DNA from: Pigmentiphaga sp. H8
GTDB lineage: Bacteria > Pseudomonadota > Gammaproteobacteria > Burkholderiales > Burkholderiaceae_B
Length of the DNA stretch: 64,000 bases
NCBI RefSeq assembly: GCF_003854895.1
Contig: NZ_CP033966.1
Span: 2,604,001-2,668,000 of the forward strand
Direction of reading: 5' to 3'
A program made the translations under genes and the position numbers. Shown here in pieces: positions 1 through 7,600 of this stretch. The notes below the pieces were generated by a model, which saw only the letters and a program-made list of their open reading frames with translations, searched no databases and had not been told where the DNA came from. Every line of letters begins with the position of its first letter. Within the stretch, counting starts at the first letter, position 1.

Positions 1-618
1 CAGGGCCTCGTCCATCAGGCCGCCCACCGAGTCGCGCATCAATTGCCACCCGGACCACAGGATGTGCAGCGCCACCAGGCCGGCGATGATGGAGTCCAGG
101 CGGGTCCAGCCGGTCAGCGCCACCAGCGCCACGCCGATCACCACGCCTATCGACGAGACCACGTCGGTCCACAGGTGGCGGCCGTCGGCGACCAGCGCCG
201 GCGAGTGCCAGCGGCGCCCGTAGCGCATCAGCAAGGCTCCCCAGACGCCGTTGATCAGCGTGGCGCCCAGGTTGATCGCCATGCCCAGCACCGGCGCGTC
301 CAGCGGTCGCGGGTTCAGGAAGCCCTGGTAGGCTTCGCGCAGGATGGCCAGCGCGGCGAACACGATCAGCGTGCTTTCCAGGACCGCGGACAGGTACTCG
401 GCCTTGTTGTGGCCGTAGGGGTGGTTGGAGTCGGCGGGAATGGCGCTGACCGACAGGGCCACCACGGTGATGACGGCCGTGGCCACGTTGATGATGCTTT
501 CCAGCGCGTCGGAATACAGCGCGATGCTGCCGGTCAGCCGGTAGGCGAGGTATTTCAGGCCAAGGACGGCGATCCCGACGACGATGGTGGCCACGCCGAA
601 TCTCGTGGCGCGTGTCAT
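1..618 (-). CDS. Cation diffusion facilitator family transporter (partial, C-terminus off the window)
   Basis: Reading the minus strand from the ATG at 618 gives 206 residues that run off the left edge. They match the transmembrane half of CDF/FieF-type metal exporters, which swap Zn2+, Fe2+ or Cd2+ for protons at the inner membrane. Visible are the TM1-TM2 region ending in an ALYSDALES motif, a PYGHNKAEYLSA segment between TM2 and TM3 (the conserved HxxxE region), and an ALVADGRHLWTDVVSS segment with the HxxxD metal-site pattern of TM5. The cytoplasmic C-terminal domain lies outside the window, so the metal cannot be inferred. Family assignment is strong; substrate is unknown. Confidence 0.88.
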   Translation of the reverse strand, partial: MTRATRFGVATIVVGIAVLGLKYLAYRLTGSIALYSDALESIINVATAVITVVALSVSAIPADSNHPYGHNKAEYLSAVLESTLIVFAALAILREAYQGFLNPRPLDAPVLGMAINLGATLINGVWGALLMRYGRRWHSPALVADGRHLWTDVVSSIGVVIGVALVALTGWTRLDSIIAGLVALHILWSGWQLMRDSVGGLMDEAL

Positions 619-727
619 GGGGACTCCGTGTTCCCGTGGCGCAGGAAGGGCAGGACGGGAAGGGGCATGGGCTCGGGCAGGCGTGCGGATCCCGGCATTC
701 TAGCCGGGTCCGCGCGGTTTGCGTGCC

Positions 728-1432
728 CTAGCGGCCGCCCAGGCCGGGCAAGAGGCCGCGCAGGTCGGGTATCTGGAACGAGCCGCCGGGCAATTCGAAG
801 CGCGAGGCCTGGGGCGCGCGGTCGTCCAGGGTCTCCACCCTGAAGCGGTCGCCGAAGCGCAGGAGGCCGAGCCGGTCCGCCTGCAGGCGCCGCGCCAGAT
901 CGTCGGCGCCGGGGGGAAGCAGGGTGCCCGACAGCGAGGCCAGGCTGCGGCCCAGTTTCAGCGCCGCGGTGGTCAGTTCGCTGGCCGCGGGGGCCGAGGT
1001 CAGGACCAGCTCCTCGGTGCGCCGCTGCCGGCGGCCGTCTTCATAGGTCAGCACGTAGACGGTGCCGCCCAATCCGGCCACGGTCTCGCTGCGCGTGGTC
1101 GGCTGCAGGGACACGATGGCGCTGACCTGCTCGAGGGCGGCCGTGGGGCTGGGCATCAGGCCGCCCGCCATGCGCATCAGGTCGGCCGCTTCCATGACCA
1201 CCTGCTGTCCGTTGACGCGGCTGACGGCGTAGATCTTGTCGCCGCGGGCCAGCAGGTAGTTGTTGGGGCTCTGCGGCGAGGCGGCCCTGAGGTTGTTGCC
1301 GGCGTATTCGACCGAGGCGGAAAAAGGCTGCCCCCGGTCGTCCAGTCCGGCCAGCCGGGCGGTGCCGGCGGCGTGGGCGAGCAGGGGAAGGGACAGGGAC
1401 AACAGCGCCGTGGCGGCAATACGTAACATCAT
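728..1432 (-). CDS. Hypothetical secreted protein
   Basis: A 234-residue protein starting at the first of two adjacent ATG codons (1432, 1429). It has a clear Sec signal peptide (MMLRIAATALLSLSLPLLAHA, cleavage expected after AHA) and no later membrane segment. The mature part is rich in short hydrophobic beta-like stretches and ends in a Gly/Leu-rich tail (PDLRGLLPGLGG). I do not recognise a family. The longer open frame that continues upstream through the carbonic anhydrase gene is antisense/out-of-frame read-through; the signal peptide decides this start. It sits 86 bp downstream of the carbonic anhydrase on the same strand and may be co-transcribed. Confidence 0.72.
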   Translation of the reverse strand: MMLRIAATALLSLSLPLLAHAAGTARLAGLDDRGQPFSASVEYAGNNLRAASPQSPNNYLLARGDKIYAVSRVNGQQVVMEAADLMRMAGGLMPSPTAALEQVSAIVSLQPTTRSETVAGLGGTVYVLTYEDGRRQRRTEELVLTSAPAASELTTAALKLGRSLASLSGTLLPPGADDLARRLQADRLGLLRFGDRFRVETLDDRAPQASRFELPGGSFQIPDLRGLLPGLGGR

Positions 1433-1518
1433 GGTCCAGGCTCCATGCGCAGCGGCCGTGCGCGGTGCAAACCGCTTGGACCGCCGATGCCCGATGACGT
1501 TGCGTAAAAATTGTTGCC

Positions 1519-2169
1519 CTAGTCCAGCGGGATGGGGCCTTCGGTGACGGGATGGAACTCGCCGGTGGCCGGGTCGCGCACCATGAGCACGCCGGTGGCG
1601 ACGCCGAAGTAGGCCCCATGCAACTGCAACTGGCCACGTTCGGCCAGGATGCGCACGCACGGGAAGGTCATCAGGTTGTTCAGGCTGTGTTCGACCGTGG
1701 CCAGTTCCAGCTGCCGGATGTACATGCCGGGGTTTTCGCCGGGCGGGACGGTGCGTTCGACCACCGGGGCGATCTGCTGCATCCATTTGCCGATGAAGTC
1801 CCCGGGCGAAAGCGGGTCGGCGCTGTTGGCGAAGGCCGAGACGCCCCCGCACAACGCGTGGCCGAGCACGACGATGTGCTTGACGCGCAGCGACTGCACC
1901 GCGAACTCCAGCGCCGCGCTGGTGCCGTGATAGTGCTGGGTGATGCCTTCGTAGGGGGGGACGAGGTTGGCGACGTTGCGGACCACGAAGATCTCGCCGG
2001 CGCCGGCGTCGAAGATGACTTCCGGGGCCACGCGGGAATCGCAACAGCCTATGACCATGATTTCGGGCTTCTGGCCCTTTTCGGCAAGCGTCTTGTAGCG
2101 GGTGCGCTCGTCGTTGAAACGGCCGCCCAGGAAAGAGCGGTAGCCGTCTGTGAGTCGTGCTGGGAACAT
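1519..2169 (-). CDS. can: Beta-class carbonic anhydrase
   Basis: A 216-residue enzyme that interconverts CO2 and bicarbonate in the cytoplasm. The zinc-site motifs of the beta class are present: C43-D44-S45-R46 (CCDSRVAPE) and H104/C107 in VLGHALCGG. The Asp-Arg dyad (D44, R46) is intact. Length is typical for the family (about 200-230 residues). The start ATG at 2169 follows directly on an MFPARLTDGYRSFL opening typical of proteobacterial homologues. The use of the symbol can follows the E. coli orthologue; cynT is the alternative paralogue name. Confidence 0.93.
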   Translation of the reverse strand: MFPARLTDGYRSFLGGRFNDERTRYKTLAEKGQKPEIMVIGCCDSRVAPEVIFDAGAGEIFVVRNVANLVPPYEGITQHYHGTSAALEFAVQSLRVKHIVVLGHALCGGVSAFANSADPLSPGDFIGKWMQQIAPVVERTVPPGENPGMYIRQLELATVEHSLNNLMTFPCVRILAERGQLQLHGAYFGVATGVLMVRDPATGEFHPVTEGPIPLD

Positions 2170-2265
2170 GCTTCACCTGTTGCTGGCCCGCCCTGGACGG
2201 GCGGGAAGCATCATGATACCAGCCGAAGCCTTTGGGGAGATGCTGGGGGATGCCCGGGGGGCCGG

Positions 2266-2754
2266 TCAGCGCGCCGCGTCCTGCGCGGCGCGCAGGCTGA
2301 CCAGGGCCTGGGACAGGAGGTGCAGGGGGTCCTCGGAGGCCACGACCGGAACGTCGTTCAGCGTCAGCACGAGGACGCCGGCGGGCAGCTCGATCAGCTT
2401 CAGGGCTCCGGGCGGGATGGCCAGCCCCGCCTTGGGCGCGATGATCTTGAGGGTGGTCAGCAGCGCCGCGATTTCTTCGTGTTCGTAGATGGGGTGCCAT
2501 TGCGACAGCCGGTCCATCACTTCCCGTTGCAGGGATTCCCCGGGGTTTTGCAGGGACTGCTCGACGCCGAAGATCTGGGCGCTCCAGAGTCCGCGCTCGT
2601 CGGTCTCGATGGTGATGGCCCGGGCCGGGATGTCCGGACGCAGCGGATGCACGGCGGCCCTGAGATGGGTTTCCGCAGTGTGGCGGGTCTCGCGCGTCGT
2701 GGGGGGAATGCGCATGGCGGAGTCCGTTCCGATTTCTGTCGAGCTTAGCCGCAT
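2266..2754 (-). CDS. Conserved hypothetical protein
   Basis: A 162-residue soluble protein with no signal peptide or membrane segment. I do not recognise a family. The middle shows alternating helix/strand character (segments around LWSAQIFGVEQSLQNPGES and IAALLTTLKIIAPKAGLAIP). The N-terminal 13 residues before the internal Met at 2715 (MRIPPTTRETRH) look poorly conserved in character, so the true start may be 2715. It lies about 100 bp upstream of the carbonic anhydrase on the same strand. Coding is supported by frame length and by strong third-position GC; function unknown. Confidence 0.6.
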   Translation of the reverse strand: MRLSSTEIGTDSAMRIPPTTRETRHTAETHLRAAVHPLRPDIPARAITIETDERGLWSAQIFGVEQSLQNPGESLQREVMDRLSQWHPIYEHEEIAALLTTLKIIAPKAGLAIPPGALKLIELPAGVLVLTLNDVPVVASEDPLHLLSQALVSLRAAQDAAR

Positions 2755-2937
2755 GCCCGGCCATCAGGGGTTACAGCGCCGTTGCGGTTTTTTCCGGGTT
2801 TAACAGGGCGGTTGCGCCGGCGCGGCCATGTCGCGCGCAACGCAAAGAGTTTCGCGGCGTTGTGGAGTTCGGGGCCGTGCTTCTATATGCTTGCCGCTGG
2901 CCACACAACGATAAAATTTACAAGGACTGCGGAATCC

Positions 2938-3336
2938 ATGAGAACGGTGCTCGCGGGGCTCGCGACCGCTGTGACGATGGGGTGCACCATGAACGGTTAC
3001 GACCGGGCGGGTGCAACGACTTCGGGGCAGGAGGAGTGCGTGACCAGTCGTGACGTGAAGGAGATCGTCGTCCGGCTGCGGGACATGGGATGGACCGCCC
3101 AGCGTACGATCGATGCCGTGCTTTCCAACTCGCACATCGACGATGTCGAGACCCGGACCTGGTTCATCGGACTGGTCTCGGAAATCTATGGCGGCAATAC
3201 CTCGCTGGCCGACGTCGACGCCGACTACGCCGCCTGCATGAAATCCCTGTCCCCCCAGGCCGTGCCCGTGCAGGCCGCCTCGGCCCGGGCGGAGCCGCGC
3301 GCGGCCTCCGGGCCGCGCGGCGACGTTCCGGGCTAG
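2938..3336 (+). CDS. Small putative lipoprotein
   Basis: A 132-residue protein. The start at 2938 is chosen because it opens with a short signal (MRTVLAGLATAVTMGC) whose VTMGC stretch is an acceptable lipobox with Cys16 as the lipidated residue; the open frame upstream to 2782 does not look coding. The mature part contains a VTSRDVKEIVVRLRDMGW segment followed by acidic helices and a low-complexity Ala/Pro/Arg tail. No family recognised. It ends 3 bp from the convergent Bug gene end at 3339. Confidence 0.6.
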   Translation: MRTVLAGLATAVTMGCTMNGYDRAGATTSGQEECVTSRDVKEIVVRLRDMGWTAQRTIDAVLSNSHIDDVETRTWFIGLVSEIYGGNTSLADVDADYAACMKSLSPQAVPVQAASARAEPRAASGPRGDVPG

Positions 3337-3338
3337 GC

Positions 3339-4322
3339 TTATTCCGGCTGCACGCCCGCGGCCTGCGCCACCTTGCGCCAGCGCGTGACCTCGCTGCCGA
3401 CGAAGGCGGCGAACTGTTCCCCGGTCATGGGCTTGGCGACTTCGCTGCCGGTCTGCTCGATGCGCGCGATGTAGTCGCGATCGGCGGCGACCTTGGCGAT
3501 CTCGGCATTCAGGCGCGAGGCGATGTCGGCGGGCAGGTTCGCGGGGCCGAACAGGCCGGTCCAGGTCGTGACGTCCAGGCCCTTCAGGCCGCTTTCCTTG
3601 AAGGTGGGCACGTCGGGCAGGGCGGCCGAGCGCTTGTCGCTGCTGATGGCCAGCGCACGCAGCTTGCCGGCGCGGACCGAGGACAGCGTGTTGGGAATGG
3701 TTTCCAGCATGAGCTGGACCTGTCCGCCCAACAGGTCCGGCATGGCGGCGCCGCCGCCCTTGTACGGAACGTGGACGATCTCCACCTTGGCTTCCGACTT
3801 GAACAGTTCGCCGCCCAGGTGGGAGATGGCGCCGATGCCCGCCGAGGCGTACGAGAGCTTGTCCGGGTTGGCGCGGGCGTAGTCGATCAGGCCTTGCAGG
3901 TTCTTGACCTGCAGCGAGGGGTTGACCACCAGGACCAGCGGACCGTCCTGCAGGCGGCCGATGGCGGTGAAGCTCTTGGCGACGTCGAAGGGCAGGGTCT
4001 TCTTCAGCACCGCATTGATGGCGTGAGTGCCGATGGTGCCGAACAGCAGCGTGTAGCCATCCGGCTGCGCGCGCGCGACGTAGTCGGAGGCGATGATGCC
4101 GCCCGCGCCGGGCTTGTTCTCGATGATGACCGGCTGCCCCAGGCGGGCGGCCAGCGAGGCGCCGAAGGCGCGGGCGAGGATGTCGGAGGAACCTCCGGCT
4201 GCGAAGGGCACCACCATGGTGACGGGGCGGGTCGGATAGCCTTGGGCGTGGGCCGCCGACAGTCCGATGGATGCGAAGGTGGCGGCGACACAGGCGCGCA
4301 GCACGTATTTTCTCAATACCAT
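3339..4322 (-). CDS. Bug/TctC-family tripartite tricarboxylate transporter substrate-binding protein
   Basis: A 327-residue periplasmic solute receptor. The start at 4322 is chosen over the longer frame because it yields a signal peptide (MVLRKYVLRACVAATFASIG, cut after AHA-Q). Family hallmarks follow in order: YPTRPVTMVVPFAAGGSSD, VIIENKPGAGG, the PDGYTLLFG segment and a VPYKGGGAAMPDLLGGQ segment. Members bind carboxylates (tricarboxylates, dicarboxylates, amino acids or aromatic acids) and in some cases feed TctAB permeases or signalling proteins. It is divergent from a LysR gene (4675) and a TauD dioxygenase follows that, suggesting the regulator controls both. Ligand unknown. Confidence 0.93.
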   Translation of the reverse strand: MVLRKYVLRACVAATFASIGLSAAHAQGYPTRPVTMVVPFAAGGSSDILARAFGASLAARLGQPVIIENKPGAGGIIASDYVARAQPDGYTLLFGTIGTHAINAVLKKTLPFDVAKSFTAIGRLQDGPLVLVVNPSLQVKNLQGLIDYARANPDKLSYASAGIGAISHLGGELFKSEAKVEIVHVPYKGGGAAMPDLLGGQVQLMLETIPNTLSSVRAGKLRALAISSDKRSAALPDVPTFKESGLKGLDVTTWTGLFGPANLPADIASRLNAEIAKVAADRDYIARIEQTGSEVAKPMTGEQFAAFVGSEVTRWRKVAQAAGVQPE

Positions 4323-4674
4323 GGTGAATGCTCTCTGGACGAAAAAACGAAGGAAGAAGATATCCCGCCGATTCGGGGCGGATAAATGCGGGTTATTCCG
4401 GCCATATGGGCGGGAATATATTGATGTCTCTTCCGTTGATAATCCGCGCAAACCGGGGATGGCTGGCGCGGTCCACGGGACCGGCACGAAAAAAACGATC
4501 ACGATATGTGGTGTTTAAACCGAATGTCGTGTTTCGTGTATGGTCCAATGGTTAATAGGTGACACACTATAAGCGCGTGTCGAATGGTGTCAAGCGCTTC
4601 TTGCCAAATCGCCGCCTTCGCTGGAAGATAGCAACAAGCTATGCGAATACTGCATTTCTGTTAGATCGAAAACC
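4323..4674. promoter_or_regulatory. Divergent Bug/LysR intergenic region
   Basis: About 350 bp with clearly lower GC than its surroundings, between the divergent Bug gene and LysR gene. It contains a 25-bp near-palindrome (4394-4418, listed separately) and AT-rich stretches around 4540-4575 that could hold the lysR promoter. No convincing open frame. LysR-type regulators normally bind such shared regions; the exact sites are an inference. Confidence 0.5.
4394..4418. promoter_or_regulatory. Inverted repeat, candidate LysR operator
   Basis: A near-perfect inverted repeat centred on CCATATGG with TATTCC and GGAATA ends. LysR-type regulators bind partly palindromic sites with a T-N11-A core, which this can accommodate. 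It lies about 70 bp upstream of the Bug start and about 260 bp upstream of the lysR start, the usual side for a divergently controlled target. Confidence 0.4.
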
Positions 4675-5589
4675 ATGGATTTCAAGCAGCTCGAATACTT
4701 CGTCCGCGTGGCCGAGCACGGCAGCTTCAGCCGGGCCGCCGCGGCCCTGGGCCTGGGGCAGCCCTTCCTGAGCCGGCAGATCCGCCAGCTCGAGGTGGAC
4801 CTGCGCAAGACCCTGTTCCACCGCCACGGGCGCGGCATCGTGCTGACCGATGCGGGCGAGCAGTTCCTGCTGTTCGCCCGCAGCGTGCTGCAGCAGCTCG
4901 ACGCCGCCACCCAGGTACTGTCGCGCTCGGAAACCGAGATCACCGGCCGCGTGGTGATCGGCATGCCGCCGTCGCTGGGCAGGGTACTGACCGTGCCGCT
5001 GGTGCGCGCCTTCAGCGAACGCTTCCCGCTGGCCCGGCTGACCATCGTCGAGGCGCTCAGCATGACGCTGTACGAGCGCCTGATCTCCGACAAGCTGGAC
5101 GCCGCGTTGATGTACGACCCGGCCGTTTCCACCCTGACCGAGATCGAGCCCCTGGTGCGCGAGCCGCTGTGCCTGATCCTGCGCAAGACCGAGGCGGGGC
5201 AGGAGAGCCGTCCGCTGGCGTTTTCCCACCTGGCCGAACACCGGCTGATCTTCCCGTCCGAGCCGCATCCGCTACGCATGCTGGTCGAGGCCGAAGCCGC
5301 GCGGCAGGGCATCGTGCTGGACATCGCCTTCGAGATCGACGGCGTCGAGGCCATCGTGGCGCTGGTCGACAAGGGCTTCGGCGCGGCGGTGGTGCCGTAC
5401 AACCTGGTGCGGGCGGGCATGCCGGGCACCGACCTGCGCATCTGTCCGCTGGTCGAACCCGTGGTGGGCGGGGTGATCGGGCTGGTCACGCACAGCCGCC
5501 GGCCGCCCACACTGTTGACCGCCAAGACCGTGGACCTGCTGCGGCAAACCGCGGCGGAAACGCTGGTCGGCAGCGAACCCGCTGCCTGA
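4675..5589 (+). CDS. LysR-family transcriptional regulator
   Basis: A 304-residue regulator. The N-terminal winged helix-turn-helix is clear (MDFKQLEYFVRVAEHGSFSR, then AAALGLGQPFLSRQIRQLE and TDAGEQFL), followed by a linker helix and a periplasmic-binding-like effector domain from about residue 90 (VVIGMPPSLGRVLTVPLVRAF). It resembles the CbbR/NAC-like subgroup that senses small carboxylates or aromatic acids. Divergent from the Bug gene and immediately upstream of a dioxygenase, so both are likely targets. The start ATG at 4675 gives the canonical LysR opening. Confidence 0.93.
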   Translation: MDFKQLEYFVRVAEHGSFSRAAAALGLGQPFLSRQIRQLEVDLRKTLFHRHGRGIVLTDAGEQFLLFARSVLQQLDAATQVLSRSETEITGRVVIGMPPSLGRVLTVPLVRAFSERFPLARLTIVEALSMTLYERLISDKLDAALMYDPAVSTLTEIEPLVREPLCLILRKTEAGQESRPLAFSHLAEHRLIFPSEPHPLRMLVEAEAARQGIVLDIAFEIDGVEAIVALVDKGFGAAVVPYNLVRAGMPGTDLRICPLVEPVVGGVIGLVTHSRRPPTLLTAKTVDLLRQTAAETLVGSEPAA

Positions 5590-5734
5590 GTAATGCGAAA
5601 ATTGCATAACAACTAGTCGCCCTGGGGGCTAGCAGGATCGCGGCCCGCGGGAGATGATTCTATCCATGCCGACCGGGGCACCGGTGGCCGCCGGGGTTGC
5701 CGGTAGTTTGTTTTTGCGGAATCAGGAAAACATC

Positions 5735-6547
5735 ATGAAATATGAAGCCATAACGGTCAAACCCATATCCCCGCATATTGGCGCGGAAATCGGGAATATC
5801 GATCTGACCCGCCCGCTGTCCGACCAGGAGGTCAAGGAACTGCACGCGGCGTTCATCGAATACCAGGTCATTTTCTTTCGCGACCAGAAAATCAGTTTCG
5901 AGGACCAGATCCGCACGGCCGAATATTTCGGCTCGCTGGGCAAGCACGTCGGCGTCAACACCATCAGCAAGACCACCGATAATCCGCTGGTGCGCAAGTT
6001 CCACTACGACGAGACCTCCAAGCAGATCTCGGGCGAGAACTTCCACAGCGACCAGTCGTGTGCGGCCATCCCGCCGCTGGGCAGCATGCTGTACAACCAC
6101 ACGGTGCCCCCGCACGGCGGCGGCGACACCATGTTCGCCAGCATGTACGCGGCCTACGAGGCGCTGTCGCCCCGGATGAAGGCCTACCTGGAAGGCCTGA
6201 CCGCCACCCATGACGGCACGCGCGTCTTCGGTCCCGGCACGCCGATTTCCTCGCACCCGGTCATCGTGCGCCACCCCGAAAGCGGCAAGAAGCTGATCTA
6301 CGTGAACACCGACTTCACGTCGCACATCAACGAGCTGCCCAGGCTGGAAGGCGAACGCGTGCTGAAATTCCTGGTCGACCACTGCAACAAGCCCGAGTGG
6401 ACCTGCCGCTTCCGCTGGGAGCCGCATTCGATCGCGTTCTGGGATAACCGCTGCACGCACCACAAGGCGATCTGGGACTACTGGCCCAACGTGCGCTCGG
6501 GTTTCCGCGTCCAGGTCGAGGGCAAGGAAGCCCCCGTGGCCGGCTGA
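5735..6547 (+). CDS. TauD/TfdA-family Fe(II)/2-oxoglutarate dioxygenase
   Basis: A 270-residue non-haem iron oxygenase. The iron triad is visible: H104 and D106 in NFHSDQS, and H243 in WDNRCTHHKA. A C-terminal Arg in the NVRSGFR segment is placed to bind 2-oxoglutarate. Members hydroxylate sulfonates, phenoxyacids or other small acids next to the leaving group. Length is normal. I chose the ATG at 5735 because MKYEAITVKPISPHIGAEI is the standard opening; the frame can be extended to 5654 but that part has no family character. It follows lysR by 145 bp and is likely under its control. Substrate unknown. Confidence 0.92.
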   Translation: MKYEAITVKPISPHIGAEIGNIDLTRPLSDQEVKELHAAFIEYQVIFFRDQKISFEDQIRTAEYFGSLGKHVGVNTISKTTDNPLVRKFHYDETSKQISGENFHSDQSCAAIPPLGSMLYNHTVPPHGGGDTMFASMYAAYEALSPRMKAYLEGLTATHDGTRVFGPGTPISSHPVIVRHPESGKKLIYVNTDFTSHINELPRLEGERVLKFLVDHCNKPEWTCRFRWEPHSIAFWDNRCTHHKAIWDYWPNVRSGFRVQVEGKEAPVAG

Positions 6548-6579
6548 TTCTTTTTTCGTTGTCGTTGTTGCCTGTGTTG

Positions 6580-6609
6580 GGCGGCCTGCATCGCGGGCCG
6601 CCTTTTTTT
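6580..6609 (+). terminator. Rho-independent terminator after the dioxygenase gene
   Basis: A 7-bp all-GC stem (GGCGGCC / GGCCGCC) with a 9-base loop, followed directly by seven T residues. It lies 32 bp after the dioxygenase stop and at the very end of the convergent nucleotidyltransferase gene. Confidence 0.85.
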
Positions 6610-7420
6610 ATCCGGGATCGCGCAAGGAGGATTCCGCCAGGATGCTTTCTATTTCCGGGCGGGCGTAGCGGATGAAGGCGGCGACCCGTTCGCTGTCGAC
6701 AGAGCCATCCTGTTCCCCGTCCAGGTAGGCGGCCCGCGCGGCCGCCAGGGTAGGGCGATGGTCGTCGGGCAAGCGTTCCAGCGCCCACGCTGCCGCGACG
6801 TCCTTGGGCGCGATCCGGCCGGTGGCGGCGCTGTACCAGATGCGCGCCAGGGCCAGGAGGATGTTGCGTTCGTCGCCTTCCCAATCCTCTTCGGTATTCC
6901 ACTGCGCCAGGGTATCGGCCAGTGCGGTGCGGAAGTCGCGCGGCGGCACCGCGTCGAGCAGGGACGCGGCCGGCGGGCCAACCAGGGCGATGCTGTGCTG
7001 CCGGGCCTTGGTCAACAGGATCGCGAGGTCGTGGTCCAGGACCGGGGGCTCGACGACGCCGGCCAGCAGGTCCTGGCGCAGCCATTCGCCGAACTGCAGT
7101 TCGCGCCTGGCCGGATGGCGCCAGGGCACCACGTCCTCCAGGACGACGACGGTCACTTCCAGCGCCCGCCGTGGCCCGCCGCTGTCCACGGGCGCCGAGA
7201 CCGTCAACAGATCCCGCATCAGATCGCGCCGCACCGCCTCGGGCAGGCGCGCGCGCACGGCCGCCAACAGGTCGATGTCGCTGTATCGCTTCAAGCCGCC
7301 ATCCAGCGCCGAGCCGTACAGGTGGATAGCCGCCAGCGTGCCGGCCAGATGCCGTTCGATTACGGCACGGGCCAGGGCCACCTGGCCGCGGATTTCCATC
7401 GGTATCGGGGGGCTTTGCAT
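6608..7420 (-). CDS. aadA: AadA-like aminoglycoside (3'')(9) O-nucleotidyltransferase
   Basis: A 270-residue protein collinear with ANT(3'')-Ia enzymes, which adenylylate streptomycin and spectinomycin in the cytoplasm. The nucleotidyltransferase motif HLYGSALDGGLKRYSDIDLL is present with D48 and D50, and E88 (ALEVTVV) matches the catalytic base. Further family blocks are RRELQFGEWLR, DLAILLTKARQHS, and GDERNILLALARIWYSAATG. It starts at 7420; the longer frame reaching 8704 is antisense to the oxidoreductase. It has the GC content of its neighbours and no cassette attC site, integron integrase or IS nearby, so it appears to be a resident chromosomal gene rather than a captured cassette. Real resistance is an inference. 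Confidence 0.9.
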   Translation of the reverse strand: MQSPPIPMEIRGQVALARAVIERHLAGTLAAIHLYGSALDGGLKRYSDIDLLAAVRARLPEAVRRDLMRDLLTVSAPVDSGGPRRALEVTVVVLEDVVPWRHPARRELQFGEWLRQDLLAGVVEPPVLDHDLAILLTKARQHSIALVGPPAASLLDAVPPRDFRTALADTLAQWNTEEDWEGDERNILLALARIWYSAATGRIAPKDVAAAWALERLPDDHRPTLAAARAAYLDGEQDGSVDSERVAAFIRYARPEIESILAESSLRDPG

Positions 7421-7516
7421 GTTTCTCCCTGATCGAGCCTGTCCGGCCAGAGCCGGAATCATGCCAGTCTGACACGGATTAGGGTTTCTCCCGCTGCCCG
7501 TATTTCGTTCCCGCCG

Positions 7517-7545
7517 TTGACATCCGCCGGCCATATCGTCACTAT
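7517..7545 (+). promoter_or_regulatory. Candidate sigma70 promoter for the sugar operon
   Basis: A perfect -35 hexamer TTGACA at 7517-7522, a 17-bp spacer, and a weak -10 (CACTAT) at 7540-7545. The distance to the ATG at 7601 is suitable. Confidence 0.5.
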
Positions 7546-7561
7546 TCACCAAATGGTGAAT
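7544..7561. promoter_or_regulatory. Perfect inverted repeat, probable operator
   Basis: ATTCACCA and TGGTGAAT arms separated by two A residues form a perfect 18-bp palindrome. It overlaps the end of the proposed -10 and the expected transcription start, 40 bp before the oxidoreductase ATG, which is the standard place for a repressor site. The ACCA/TGGT half-sites would suit a GntR- or LacI-type repressor; no such regulator gene is adjacent. Confidence 0.6.
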
Positions 7562-7600
7562 TAAGTGCAGACCCGCACACAGTCGACGACGGAGACACGC

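Noticed and set aside
728..2764. Very long minus-strand frame (678 residues) across carbonic anhydrase and neighbours
   Set aside because: Only its last 234 codons (from 1432) have a signal peptide and protein-like character; the rest is out of frame with the real carbonic anhydrase gene.
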